Both the position numbers and the translations under genes were made by a program. Under the pieces are notes generated by a model. That model did no database searches. It was not told the DNA's origin and saw only the letters and a list, made by a program, of their open reading frames with translations. A stretch of 64,000 bases of DNA, taken from assembly GCF_904846155.1 (NCBI RefSeq), contig NZ_CAJGZP010000001.1, positions 2,604,001 to 2,668,000 of the forward strand, read 5' to 3'. The stretch is from Psychrobacter fulvigenes (GTDB lineage: Bacteria > Pseudomonadota > Gammaproteobacteria > Pseudomonadales > Moraxellaceae). Of the stretch, positions 24,853 to 34,310 are shown piece by piece. How positions within the stretch are numbered: the stretch's first letter is position 1; the number at the start of each line of letters is the position of its first letter.

Positions 24853-24992
24853 CGATATGACTCCAAAAGGTTAGTTAAATTGATTGGTTAAATAAAAAAT
24901 CACTTGGTTTAATGGTCTCAACGGACATTATCTTAACAACTCGCTTTCGTTTAAAAAACATCTTCTAAGATAAGCCTTGAGCTTGTATCAAA

Positions 24993-25021
24993 AAGTGGGG
25001 GCAAGAGGAGTTTGCTTCAAG
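24993..25021 (-). promoter_or_regulatory. Heat-shock (sigma32) promoter of groESL
   Basis: On the leftward strand: -35 CTTGAA (25016-25021), 15-bp spacer, -10 CCCCACTT (24993-25000), against the sigma32 consensus CTTGAA/CCCCATNT. No CIRCE inverted repeat is present, so control by sigma32 rather than HrcA is likely. The rest of 24853-25439 shows no gene. Confidence 0.82.
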
Positions 25022-25439
25022 TGTAAACTCAAAAAATATTACAAGAATACCCTGAAAAATGAATTATTGTGGCATTGGATGCCTTGTTTCATCGAATCAT
25101 AACCATGATTATCAAATACTTGTGCATAGAACCAATAGTCTGAGGCTGCGAATATTAGATCATTAACAGTGCATAATCAGGCTTAGCGTTTGCGGTTGTT
25201 GTTTTGAAGCACAGATTTTGAAGGATAGGTTTTAAAGGATAGAAAATACCGACTAACCAGTACCTTTGGCAACATAGGGTTACCTAGCTTGAGAGTTGAG
25301 CGTTTTTAGCAACATTGGCTACAAGACCCAAACGGCCAAAACCACCCCAGCCCTTGAAAATGTAACAGAGTATGACCATTATAAGTACTGACAACATAAT
25401 AATAGCTAATAAGTATCCAAACCAAATTAAGGAATCTAC

Positions 25440-26198
25440 ATGACCGCATTATTTTCTATAAAAAATAATTCTAACAATACAAATCGCAGCAAGCCCAAAT
25501 TTCTATCTATGTTTACCACGGGAGTTGGTATTGCCGCTATTGGAGCCCTAAGTATGACAGCCCCTACCCTTGCCAGTGCCAAAGTGGTGCAGCCCTCCAG
25601 TGCTAACTACAACTTTACTGTAGAAGACAAATACAAAGGTACCGCTACTCGCACACTAAGCAAGTCAGGTAGTACGTGGAAGTATGATGTTAGGGCTCGC
25701 GTCGCTGGTGTCGCTAGTGCCTCGCAAAGTAGTACTTTTACACTTTCAGGAAATAACGTCACGCCAGCTCAAGCCAGTACTACCTATAAATTATTTGGCA
25801 TTGGACGCACTCATAACCTCAATTATAATAGTGGTAAAAAACAAGTCGCCAGTACTTATAGAGGTAAAACAGTCAATTTGAATATGGCGCAACAAGCCTT
25901 TGATGACTTGAGCCTTGAGGTACAAATTCGCCAAGATCTACTTAACGGTAAGTTCTCTGGTAATTACTATATGGCCAGAAAAGACAAGATTGAAAAGACA
26001 CCTTTTAAAAGGTCTGGTAACACCAAGGTCACTGTCCCAGCTGGAACCTTTGATACCGTGCGTGTCGACCGTGTCCATGATGACAATAGCCGCTCAACCA
26101 GTTTTTGGCTTGCTCCTAGCTTAGATTATCTGCCTGTGAAAGTTATGCAGGTAAACGATGGCAAAAAAATGGACTTGGAACTAACCAAAGTAAACTAA
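25440..26198 (+). CDS. DUF3108 family exported protein
   Basis: 252 residues. A basic N-terminus is followed by a hydrophobic stretch (FTTGVGIAAIGALSMTA) and an ASA site near residue 47, consistent with a signal peptide and periplasmic export. The mature part has the DUF3108 pattern: YNFTVEDKYKGTATR strand, SLEVQIRQDLLNGKF, and the late TVPAGTFDTVRVDR and FWLAPSLDYLPVKV blocks. The family is a lipocalin-like beta sheet of unknown function, likely envelope-related. AAGGAATCTAC precedes the ATG. It is a single-gene unit with a strong terminator. Confidence 0.88.
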   Translation: MTALFSIKNNSNNTNRSKPKFLSMFTTGVGIAAIGALSMTAPTLASAKVVQPSSANYNFTVEDKYKGTATRTLSKSGSTWKYDVRARVAGVASASQSSTFTLSGNNVTPAQASTTYKLFGIGRTHNLNYNSGKKQVASTYRGKTVNLNMAQQAFDDLSLEVQIRQDLLNGKFSGNYYMARKDKIEKTPFKRSGNTKVTVPAGTFDTVRVDRVHDDNSRSTSFWLAPSLDYLPVKVMQVNDGKKMDLELTKVN

Positions 26199-26241
26199 GC
26201 GACTGCTTATAAGCTGCTGGTTAATAGTTGATGGTTAACAC

Positions 26242-26282
26242 AAAGAAGGCGGCGCTCTCTCATTAGAGCGCCGCCTTCTTTT
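26242..26282 (+). terminator. Bidirectional terminator between the DUF3108 and DUF2069 genes
   Basis: A G+C-rich stem of about 16 bp (26242-26257 with 26265-26281) with A and T runs on the two sides sits between convergent genes. Confidence 0.93.
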
Positions 26283-26304
26283 GCTTTCAAGATAGGAGAC
26301 TCGT

Positions 26305-26850
26305 CTAGCGAGAACGTGGCTGCTTCACGACATTATTCATCGATGGCAGGCGTTTTAGCAGTATAAATAGCCAAACGTTTATCATGAGTAACAAAGTAAA
26401 ATCAATCAGATAAACTACCAGTTCTGCCCAGCTGCTGCCATAGGCACGAGTGAAGAGCACCACACCGCTAGCGCCCAGATACACCAAGGTCAACATACTG
26501 CCCACTAGCAGGGCATAAGGTGAGCGTCCACGTAGTACCCAAGGGGTCAGGATAAATGCTGGTAGCAGCCATAATGCTTGCCATGCCACGCCGCCGACAA
26601 CATCAGGGTTCATAGGATTAAAAACACTGATCAGCACAGGCAACCCAAGCAAGCGGTAGATTACCCACGCCAGCCAAGTAACCATCAAGCGTTGACGGAT
26701 GGGTGCAATAGGCTTTTGGGGCTTAGCAGCTTTGCTAGGATTTTTGGCAGACACAGGCTTAGATGGCGCTGCTATAGGTGCTACGTCATTATCGGTAATT
26801 AATGACGGCGAGGTACTGGCTTTATCGCTATTATCATGACTATTAGACAT
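26305..26850 (-). CDS. DUF2069 family membrane protein
   Basis: 181 residues. After a disordered, Lys/Ala/Pro-rich N-terminal tail of about 50 residues there are four hydrophobic helices (MVTWLAWVIYRLLGLPVLI, WLLPAFILTPWVL, ALLVGSMLTLVYLGASGVVLF in part, YLIDFTLLLMINVWLFILL in part). This four-helix plan and the RGRSPYA turn fit DUF2069. It follows wrbA by 48 bases on the same strand, the pairing also known from Pseudomonas. Function unknown. Confidence 0.82.
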   Translation of the reverse strand: MSNSHDNSDKASTSPSLITDNDVAPIAAPSKPVSAKNPSKAAKPQKPIAPIRQRLMVTWLAWVIYRLLGLPVLISVFNPMNPDVVGGVAWQALWLLPAFILTPWVLRGRSPYALLVGSMLTLVYLGASGVVLFTRAYGSSWAELVVYLIDFTLLLMINVWLFILLKRLPSMNNVVKQPRSR

Positions 26851-26898
26851 CAGATGGGGTGTTTTCCTAATTTATAACGTTATGCTAAAAGTGACAGC

Positions 26899-27516
26899 TT
26901 AGCGGTTCCAGTTGGCTTGCGCTAAGGCCTTGGCACTAATAGCGAGACGACGACCTTGGCCGATGGCAATCTCACGTTCATCATCAGAGACTGGCTGATC
27001 ATGCGCGACGCCACTGACATGACTGGCACCATAAGGCGTACCGCCACGATGGGTACGGTTTAGAGCAGGCTCAGCATAAGGCACACCGACGATAATCATG
27101 CCGTGATGCATTAATGGCAACATCATCGTCAGCAAAGTCGTTTCTTGGCCGCCATGCATAGTGCCTGTCGCTGTGAATACTGACGCGGGTTTGTTTTGTA
27201 GATTACCTGCCAGCCATAGCGTGACAGTACTGTCCCAAAAATATTTCATTGGCGCGGCCATATTGCCAAAATACGCCGGGCTACCTAGCGCCAACCCCAA
27301 GCAGTCTTTTAAATCATCCATGGTGCAGTATAGATCACCTTCATCAGGAATCGCAGGCTTGATAGTGGTGGTTTCTGCTGCAACCGTCGGCACCGTACGA
27401 ATACGCGCTGACATACCAGCCTCTTCAATACCTTGAGCGATAGCATACGCTAAAGTCTTAGTCGCACCATGAGTAGAGTAATAAAGCACTAAGATATAAG
27501 GGTTTGTTTGGCTCAT
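26899..27516 (-). CDS. wrbA: NAD(P)H:quinone oxidoreductase WrbA
   Basis: 205 residues with a flavodoxin fold. The N-terminal VLYYSTHGATKTLA is the FMN phosphate loop. GSPAYFGNMAAPMKYFWD and FTATGTMHGGQETTLL are WrbA signatures, the latter near the active site. WrbA reduces quinones by two electrons, avoiding semiquinone radicals. AAGGAAACG stands before the ATG. It is the first gene of a two-gene unit with DUF2069 and is divergent from yihY across a 205-base gap. Confidence 0.95.
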   Translation of the reverse strand: MSQTNPYILVLYYSTHGATKTLAYAIAQGIEEAGMSARIRTVPTVAAETTTIKPAIPDEGDLYCTMDDLKDCLGLALGSPAYFGNMAAPMKYFWDSTVTLWLAGNLQNKPASVFTATGTMHGGQETTLLTMMLPLMHHGMIIVGVPYAEPALNRTHRGGTPYGASHVSGVAHDQPVSDDEREIAIGQGRRLAISAKALAQANWNR

Positions 27517-27721
27517 TGACAGCGTTTCCTTGTAAAATCATTAAAATACTGATTGAAAGCAATTGGCAGTATGAATATATACGCACATTATGCCCGAGTC
27601 GTCAGCTGACATGCAAACAAAGCCTAATATCCCTCACAGAGCCATATGTATTTTGACACAAAAATTTGGCAGATGCTGACTGCTCATTTTGTTACACTAT
27701 TGGCACTCTTATCGCTGCTAG

Positions 27722-29335
27722 ATGAATGACATGGAAAACCTATTAAAAAAACTCCCATTTGCACACAAACACTGGTTCAGTTTTTTGCGTTTTTTAACCC
27801 GGCACTTCTTCGAGGACAACTGTCAACAAAAAGCAGCCTCTCTAACTTACACCACCATGTTGTCAATTGTCCCTATATTGACGGTGCTGTTGATGATATT
27901 GTCCTCTGTGCCAGCACTTGCCTCGGTCAGGGCGCAGATTTATGAAGTGATCTATAGCAACTTGCTACCCCAATCAAGTCTGCAGGTTAGTGAATATATC
28001 AATAGCTTTGCTGAAAAATCCACCAATTTAACCGCTATCGGCGCAATGATACTGTTTGTCACGACCATCATGACGCTTACTACCATTGAGCGCGCATTCA
28101 ATCAAATTTGGCGAGTAGAAGACCGTTCAGGTGGTCTCAGAAGCATGCTGCGCTACTGGACTATCGTTACTCTAGGGCCTTTGGTTTTAGGGACTGCATT
28201 TATCGTTTCAAGTACCGTACAGAGTCTTAGCTTCTTAAACCGACAATTTGCTGGCTATGGTATTGATTGGTCATTTTGGGTACAGATAGTATCTATTGGG
28301 GTCACCGTGACTGGCTTTATCGCTATGTATTGGTTTATCCCTAAAGCCCGAGTGCCTGCAAAAAACGCCGCCATTGCTGGGGTTTTTGTGGCGATCGTCT
28401 TTGAGCTACTAAAGCATGTGTTCGGTACAGTCATGACCAACTTCACCAGCTATGAAGCTATTTACGGCGCGTTTGCCGCTTTGCCGATTTTCTTGTTATG
28501 GATTTATCTCTCTTGGAATCTGATTTTATTAGGTGTTGAGATTAGCTACACCCTAACCATCTTTGAAACTGAAGAGGTGTATCCGCGTCATCCACTACTT
28601 AGCTTGCTCGATATGCTCAATTTGGTCTATCGCAATCACTTAGAAGGCCATGCTGTCAGTGAGCAAGAGCTACGTAGTGTGCTTGGCCGCAAAGAGCTAC
28701 CCAAGTGGTATACCTATATCAACTACTTAAAAGACAGCAATCTCATCACCACCACGGACAATGACGAGTACGTACTAAAAAAAGACCTCAGTCGCATGAG
28801 TTTATGGGACTTTTATCGTACCTTACCGTATCCGCTACCGATCAAAGATGAGCTGGACGAGATGAGCCCAGAAGATCAAAAACCTTGGCTAAGCTTATTG
28901 GTCAATCGCTTTGAAAATACGGAAGCTTATGCTAGAGAGCAATTAGATGTGCCGTTAAATACCATCTTTGCGCATAGCCAGCCCCGACGAAAAACATCTG
29001 AGCCAAAGTCCTCTAAGGCAAAATTATCTGCTGCTGATATCAATGGTCGTGTGATAAATAATAACAGTAGTATGAATAGCTCAGACCAAGACACTGACAC
29101 TGACTCTGTGCCAGACTTTGAGCCGGCAGCCTATGATAAAGACAGCAAGATAGAGTGCGACAATAATAACCAAGAAATATTGATTCCAGAGGACAACATT
29201 TCAGATAATGACGTTCCAAATAGCCATGCTATAGATGACGATGGCTATAAGACCAGATCAACAGCTAAGCGCATTTTTAATGATGATAAAGGTAATATTA
29301 TTACCGAAGCGGATAACCCACAAGCTAATAAATAG
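27722..29335 (+). CDS. YihY/BrkB family inner membrane protein
   Basis: 537 residues. The first 290 form the YihY domain with about six helices; conserved blocks are CQQKAASLTYTTMLSIVPI, TIERAFNQIWRVE and FLLWIYLSWNLILLGVEISY. The family was once misnamed ribonuclease BN; its true function is not settled. A winged-helix-like region follows, then a tail from about residue 415 that is low in complexity and rich in Ser, Asn and Asp. No clear ribosome-binding site precedes the ATG, and an in-frame ATG nine bases later is equally possible. It begins a rightward run of three membrane-protein genes. Confidence 0.88.
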   Translation: MNDMENLLKKLPFAHKHWFSFLRFLTRHFFEDNCQQKAASLTYTTMLSIVPILTVLLMILSSVPALASVRAQIYEVIYSNLLPQSSLQVSEYINSFAEKSTNLTAIGAMILFVTTIMTLTTIERAFNQIWRVEDRSGGLRSMLRYWTIVTLGPLVLGTAFIVSSTVQSLSFLNRQFAGYGIDWSFWVQIVSIGVTVTGFIAMYWFIPKARVPAKNAAIAGVFVAIVFELLKHVFGTVMTNFTSYEAIYGAFAALPIFLLWIYLSWNLILLGVEISYTLTIFETEEVYPRHPLLSLLDMLNLVYRNHLEGHAVSEQELRSVLGRKELPKWYTYINYLKDSNLITTTDNDEYVLKKDLSRMSLWDFYRTLPYPLPIKDELDEMSPEDQKPWLSLLVNRFENTEAYAREQLDVPLNTIFAHSQPRRKTSEPKSSKAKLSAADINGRVINNNSSMNSSDQDTDTDSVPDFEPAAYDKDSKIECDNNNQEILIPEDNISDNDVPNSHAIDDDGYKTRSTAKRIFNDDKGNIITEADNPQANK

Positions 29336-29445
29336 ACAAGCTGCATAAAATCCGCTGCTGATGTTTTGTTATCTTACTGATATTAAAAACAAAAGCTTAT
29401 TAAAAAACTTATCAACAATATCAAAACACCTTGGAGGCGATGGCA

Positions 29446-31074
29446 GTGAGTGACATCCAAAAAAAATCCCTGCCGACACGTACGCTGACAGCAACCCTGT
29501 ACTGGCTCAAACAGCTGACACAGCTATGGTCGTTAAAGACACTCACTGACCTGCCTGATCGCCTAAAAAATATATGGCAACAGCTGATGGGTTCCTATTG
29601 GTTTATACCCACCGCTTGTGTGCTGATAGGCATACTTTTAGCGCCGCTGTTGGTGACCATTGATCAGCATTTTGACCGCAAAACTGTCAGGGATCTAAGC
29701 TTTGCCTTTACTGGTGACGACGATGCCGCACGCGCCATCATGACCACGATCGCAGGTGCGGTGTTAGGAGTGGCAGGTACCACTTTCTCTATTACCATTG
29801 CCGTACTCTCAATGGCCTCATCACAGTTTGGCCCACGCTTGCTACGCAACTTTTTGACTGACACCTCAAACCAGCTGGTACTCGGTGCATTTATCGGTAC
29901 TTTTAGCTATAGTTTGTTGGTTTTAAAGTCTATCCATAAGCATGATGTTGATTTTGGTGTGCCACAGTTGGCGGTTACCTTCGCTATTATCATGGCGATC
30001 ATCTGTGCGTTACTACTGGTCTACTTCATCCAGCACATGGTGCATGCCATTCAAGCGTCACACGTGATCCAAGGCGCAAGCAATGAAGCCATTAGGAACA
30101 TTAATTATTGGTATCATGATCACTGCGACCTACAGCATCAACGTGATATAGACTTGGCGCAGCCAGATATTGAACACTATCAAACATGGGCAACGACTCC
30201 TATTTATGCACCGCTCTCAGGTTATCTGCAGCAGATTTATATAGAGTCATTAATGACTCTAGCGCTCGATTATGGCGGAATAATAAAGCTCCATACCAAT
30301 CTCGGTGACTTCGTTACTAATAAAAACGTTATTGGTTACTTTTATCAGCGCCCAGCAAATCATCCTAGCCTTTTACAGAAGACCAAAACCTCTCATCTAG
30401 CAATAATGCCAAGCGCTCCAGATGGATTGTTCTGGCAGCGACTGGCTACCTGTATCCATATCGAGCGCCGGTCATCGCATTCCAATGATATATCCTACAG
30501 TTTGGGGCAGATGACTGAGATTGCGGTACGTGCCTTATCACCTGGGATTAATGATCCAAAAACAGCGGTAAACTGTGTGCAATCACTCACCACTTGTTTG
30601 AGTGTCATGATACGCAGGCAGCCGCCCAGTCCTTATCATTTTTATACACCACCATCTGAAAACGCTGATTCTAATAAAGATGATGCTAATACCTCAACCG
30701 AGCAGCACCGAGTAGCGATCTTGTCGGTTATCACCAAGACACCTACGATTTCTGACTTTATTGATACCTCGCTCGGTGAAGTACGTCGTTACGCTACTAG
30801 TGATCTCATGGTGCTAAAGGCCTTATGTCAGGCTCTAACGAACCTCAACTATGCACGGGTGAATGACGCTCAGAGACAGATCTTGCTGCACGAGCTAAAG
30901 CTGATTGAGCGTACGGGAGAAGAAAATTTAAGTTATAGCGAGCTAATCGCAGATCTACTCGCCATGACTCAGCAGGCAGGATACTTTATCAATAGCGAAG
31001 ACTCCAAATTTCAGTACTTCGAATATGTCAGTGAGTTTGCCGCTCATATTCGCCAAACCTTAAAAACAGAATAA
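29446..31074 (+). CDS. DUF2254 family membrane protein
   Basis: The GTG at 29446 is preferred because GGAGG ends eight bases before it; TTG 29431 and ATG 29440 are too close to that site. The product (542 residues) has paired hydrophobic helices near residues 44-65 and 95-120, then 145-165 and 175-200, with the DUF2254 block AGAVLGVAGTTFSITIAVLS and FGPRLLRNFL. The C-terminal half is soluble, with ALSPGINDPKTA conserved. Function unknown. It lies between yihY (about 110 bases) and a CPA1 antiporter (66 bases) on the same strand. Confidence 0.85.
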   Translation: MSDIQKKSLPTRTLTATLYWLKQLTQLWSLKTLTDLPDRLKNIWQQLMGSYWFIPTACVLIGILLAPLLVTIDQHFDRKTVRDLSFAFTGDDDAARAIMTTIAGAVLGVAGTTFSITIAVLSMASSQFGPRLLRNFLTDTSNQLVLGAFIGTFSYSLLVLKSIHKHDVDFGVPQLAVTFAIIMAIICALLLVYFIQHMVHAIQASHVIQGASNEAIRNINYWYHDHCDLQHQRDIDLAQPDIEHYQTWATTPIYAPLSGYLQQIYIESLMTLALDYGGIIKLHTNLGDFVTNKNVIGYFYQRPANHPSLLQKTKTSHLAIMPSAPDGLFWQRLATCIHIERRSSHSNDISYSLGQMTEIAVRALSPGINDPKTAVNCVQSLTTCLSVMIRRQPPSPYHFYTPPSENADSNKDDANTSTEQHRVAILSVITKTPTISDFIDTSLGEVRRYATSDLMVLKALCQALTNLNYARVNDAQRQILLHELKLIERTGEENLSYSELIADLLAMTQQAGYFINSEDSKFQYFEYVSEFAAHIRQTLKTE

Positions 31075-31140
31075 CTACGGTATAAGAACCTAGGCTCTTT
31101 TAAAACTGCACTAATTCCCAAACAATCTGAGAAATTTTTT

Positions 31141-32412
31141 ATGGTAACTGCAACCAGCCTGACCGTCCTTGAAGTCGGCGCAGTGTTTTTATCGATTACT
31201 GCCCTTTTATCCTATGTAAATCATCGTTTTATTGGACTACCGACCACCATTGGCGTGATGGTTATCTCGATAATATTATCTATGGTGGCGATATTTTTAG
31301 GATTTTTGGGATTTGATCAACTGATTGATTATGAGATTAGTTTATTAAACCAGTTAGATTTCACCGAAGTTTTACTCGATGGCATGCTTTCTATGCTGCT
31401 ATTTGCGGGTGCTTTACATGTCAATATTAGCGATCTGAAACGTTATAGACTACCCATTGGTATCCTTGCTTGTGTTGGTACCGTCGTATCAGCCGTGCTT
31501 ATCGCCACTGCACTTTACTTTATGCTGCCGCTGCTGGGTTTTGGGTTGCCTTATATCTGGTGTTTGCTATTTGGGGCTTTGATATCGCCTACTGATCCCA
31601 TTGCTGTCATGGGAATTTTATCGTCAGCAGGTGCGCCAAAAAGTATTGAAACGGTCATTGCGGGTGAGTCATTATTCAATGACGGCCTTGGTGTTGTTAT
31701 CTTTGTACTATTGCTTGGCATTTTATCCAGTGGCGATATCCCTACTGCAAATTATGTCGCGCATACCCTAGCGGTAGAAGCAGGTGGCGGTATAGTCTTT
31801 GGTTTGGTACTTGGCGCTATCTTGTACTATATGATTAAGAGTATTGATAGCTATCAAGAAGAAGTGCTATTGACACTTGCAGGCGTGATAGGTGGTTACG
31901 CGCTTGCCAGCCATTGGCACTTATCAGGGCCACTGGCTATGGTAATGATGGGGCTGATGCTTGGCAACCAAGGACGAGAATGGGCCATGAGCGATGAGAC
32001 GCGCAATTATATTGATTTATTTTGGGAGTTAATCGATGAAATCTTAAACGCTATCTTATTTGTTTTGATTGGACTGGAAGTGGTGATGATCGCTTATTCA
32101 GGGAGCTTGTTTGTCGCTGGCGGTCTGGCTATTATTATTGCCCTGTTTGCTCGTTTTATCGTCGTTGGCATGACCACCAAGACCTTTAGTAAACAGTTAA
32201 AGCTACCAGACGGTGCATGGAAAGTCTTGACGTGGGGCGGGCTACGAGGCGGTATTTCTGTCGCATTGGTATTACAACTACCTTCAGGATATGAGCGCGA
32301 TATATTATTGGCACTCACTTATGCGGTGGTGGTATTCTCGATCTTAGTTCAAGGCTTAAGTATTGGTAAAGTCGCTAGGACCATACAACCTACTAAAGAG
32401 AAAACACTATAG
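31141..32412 (+). CDS. CPA1-family cation:proton antiporter (NhaP-like)
   Basis: 423 residues and about 12 hydrophobic helices. The CPA1 ion-path motifs are SPTDPIAVMGIL (near residue 148) and GESLFNDGLGVV (near residue 177), with the buried Asp of NDG. GGLRGGISVALVLQLP in the last third is also typical. It exchanges Na+ or K+ for H+ across the inner membrane; ion choice cannot be read from sequence. There is no C-terminal regulatory domain. It is the last gene of the run from yihY and is followed by a terminator. Confidence 0.9.
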   Translation: MVTATSLTVLEVGAVFLSITALLSYVNHRFIGLPTTIGVMVISIILSMVAIFLGFLGFDQLIDYEISLLNQLDFTEVLLDGMLSMLLFAGALHVNISDLKRYRLPIGILACVGTVVSAVLIATALYFMLPLLGFGLPYIWCLLFGALISPTDPIAVMGILSSAGAPKSIETVIAGESLFNDGLGVVIFVLLLGILSSGDIPTANYVAHTLAVEAGGGIVFGLVLGAILYYMIKSIDSYQEEVLLTLAGVIGGYALASHWHLSGPLAMVMMGLMLGNQGREWAMSDETRNYIDLFWELIDEILNAILFVLIGLEVVMIAYSGSLFVAGGLAIIIALFARFIVVGMTTKTFSKQLKLPDGAWKVLTWGGLRGGISVALVLQLPSGYERDILLALTYAVVVFSILVQGLSIGKVARTIQPTKEKTL

Positions 32413-32442
32413 ATTTCATGAGTAGGCAGATGAGTAATAAAA

Positions 32443-32495
32443 TAGCCAGTACAAAGATATTTTTTAATCTTGGCTTTGATGCTGGCTGTTTTTTG
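32443..32495 (+). terminator. Terminator of the antiporter gene
   Basis: AGCCAG (32444-32449) pairs with CTGGCT (32482-32487), extended inside by AAAG/CTTT, and is followed by GTTTTTTG. Confidence 0.65.
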
Positions 32496-32533
32496 CAGCA
32501 TATATAGTGCAGTCATACGCTTTTACATAAACG

Positions 32534-33076
32534 TCAAATCAAACCTTTGCGCTTCATATTACGATAGACCACAATGACAATAATAATATTCAAGATAAGG
32601 ATGAGCAGTTTAAACCAGTCAAATGGTGCAGTAATTAAGTAATACAGCTCAATGGGTATGAATATCCCGTAGCCGATGACGCTAAACCAGTAAGCCCACG
32701 TTTTATCCTTCCATAAACCATAAGCTTCAATGAAACGTAAGCTGACATAGGCAAATATCAGCAACATAAACACTGACCAATTCTTGCTGGCTTGCTGGGC
32801 AACATGAACGGCACTCTCAATCTGCGGCGTTAGTAGCTTACCAAAATAGTGTCGCCACGAGTCTGTAGCAGTCTCTAGCCACTGCTCAAGGTCCTTGTGC
32901 CAGCGCCACAACGCGCCGGCTCCTAGCATTGCCACAGAACCTTTTACTATCTCATAGATAGCCACTGCCTTGATGGAGTCACTAGACTCGCTAGCTCTAT
33001 CTATGGGGCTAGACGGCTGCGAGCGCCCCTCCTGCAGAGGCACCTTAGCCAAAGAAAGTCTCCACCACTCGTCCAT
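32534..33076 (-). CDS. DUF2127 family membrane protein
   Basis: Up to 180 residues. After about 40 polar residues there are hydrophobic helices with the DUF2127 pattern: AIYEIVKGSVAMLGAGALW, FAYVSLRFIEAYGLWKDKTWA and WFSVIGYGIFIPIELYYL. Function unknown. The ATG at 33076 would overlap the 3' end of pyrC' by 32 bases; a GTG at about 33043 preceding PLQEGR is another possible start, so the N-terminus is uncertain. It is downstream of pyrB-pyrC' in the same direction. Confidence 0.8.
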   Translation of the reverse strand: MDEWWRLSLAKVPLQEGRSQPSSPIDRASESSDSIKAVAIYEIVKGSVAMLGAGALWRWHKDLEQWLETATDSWRHYFGKLLTPQIESAVHVAQQASKNWSVFMLLIFAYVSLRFIEAYGLWKDKTWAYWFSVIGYGIFIPIELYYLITAPFDWFKLLILILNIIIVIVVYRNMKRKGLI

Positions 33077-34256
33077 GTAGATGTTGGTTAAAGAAAGGCG
33101 TGTTTTTGCCGTCTGACAACATGGTCTTCGTAGTCACCTGCCAGTCAATATTAGGGTCAACCAACACCGCCCCGCCAAGACTTTCATATTGAGTGCTAAT
33201 ACCTGCAATCTTTGCAGGGTTTAGGCAGATTTTATCTACCAACTGCTCCAAAGTTAACACTTCATCATGTACCAGCTGACATGCCAACGCCATAAAAGTA
33301 TCGAAGTTTGAGATGCCTGGCGTGCTCTCAGCAAAAGGCGCCTTTTTAGCCGTACTGTTTAGAGGCTCATGATGACTACAAATGGCATCGATCGTGCCGT
33401 CTTTGAGACCGCGACGCAGTGCTTGCTGATCGGTATTACTACGCAGTGGTGGCAATACATAGGCTTGAGCATTAAAGCCTTCTAAATTATCGTCCGTCAA
33501 GTACAGCTGATGCATGGCGACATCACAAGTGACTGGCAGGCCTTTGTCTTTGGCCCAGCGCATCAGCTCCACTGAAGACTTACAACTTAGTTGACTAAAG
33601 TGTGCCGCAATTCCCGTCTCTTCCACCATCAAAAGCTGGGTCGATAATGCCACCGTCTCTGCAATCCAAGGAATACCTTGCAAACCATGATAAGAAGCAA
33701 TATAGCCTTCATGCGCCACGCCGTCGTTAGATAAAGTCGGCTCATCAGGATAAAAAAATACTTTCATACCAAAGGTTGCCGCGTACTCTAAAGTACGTAG
33801 CAATACTAAGTCATTTTTAAAAGGTCTACGCGCATTCGAGACAGCAATACAGCCGCCCTTTTTTAGGCCTGCGATATTAGAAGGCCGCTCCCCTTCTAGG
33901 CCTGCGGTCAGTGCTCCTAACACATGCAGATAGATGCCACCATCACCCAAGGCACGCTCGCGCAAACCTTTGAGTAGTGAGCCATTTTCTAATATAGGAG
34001 TGGTGTCTGGCGGAATAACCACATGCAAAAAGCCATTAGCACGCGCCGCGCGACCTTCAGATACCAAAGTACCATGCTGCTGCTGACCAGGTTCACGCAA
34101 GCGCGCACACAAGTCTACCAAAGGCGGTAGCAACCATGTTTCTCGGTCAGCATCGAGGCTTGCCAGCTTATCCGTTGCTGCCTTAGAGAGTGTATTCTTG
34201 AATACATCAGGGAGCAAGTCAATCATCTGTGTATCCATCGTGGTAGGGTTCGTCAT
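33045..34256 (-). CDS. pyrC': Non-catalytic dihydroorotase homologue PyrC'
   Basis: 403 residues with the amidohydrolase barrel of dihydroorotase, but the metal-binding H-x-H is missing: DLCARLREPGQ stands where active enzymes have D-x-H-x-H-LREPG. HVVIPPDTTP replaces the usual MPNT motif. This is the inactive PyrC' described in Pseudomonas, which holds the pyrB-encoded aspartate transcarbamoylase in a dodecamer. It starts 54 bases after pyrB on the same strand, as expected for a subunit pair. A separate active dihydroorotase must exist elsewhere. Confidence 0.9.
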   Translation of the reverse strand: MTNPTTMDTQMIDLLPDVFKNTLSKAATDKLASLDADRETWLLPPLVDLCARLREPGQQQHGTLVSEGRAARANGFLHVVIPPDTTPILENGSLLKGLRERALGDGGIYLHVLGALTAGLEGERPSNIAGLKKGGCIAVSNARRPFKNDLVLLRTLEYAATFGMKVFFYPDEPTLSNDGVAHEGYIASYHGLQGIPWIAETVALSTQLLMVEETGIAAHFSQLSCKSSVELMRWAKDKGLPVTCDVAMHQLYLTDDNLEGFNAQAYVLPPLRSNTDQQALRRGLKDGTIDAICSHHEPLNSTAKKAPFAESTPGISNFDTFMALACQLVHDEVLTLEQLVDKICLNPAKIAGISTQYESLGGAVLVDPNIDWQVTTKTMLSDGKNTPFFNQHLHGRVVETFFG

Positions 34257-34310
34257 GAGCTATATTACCGTATCAATAAATTATAAGAATAAAATAACCA
34301 AGGTTAAAAG

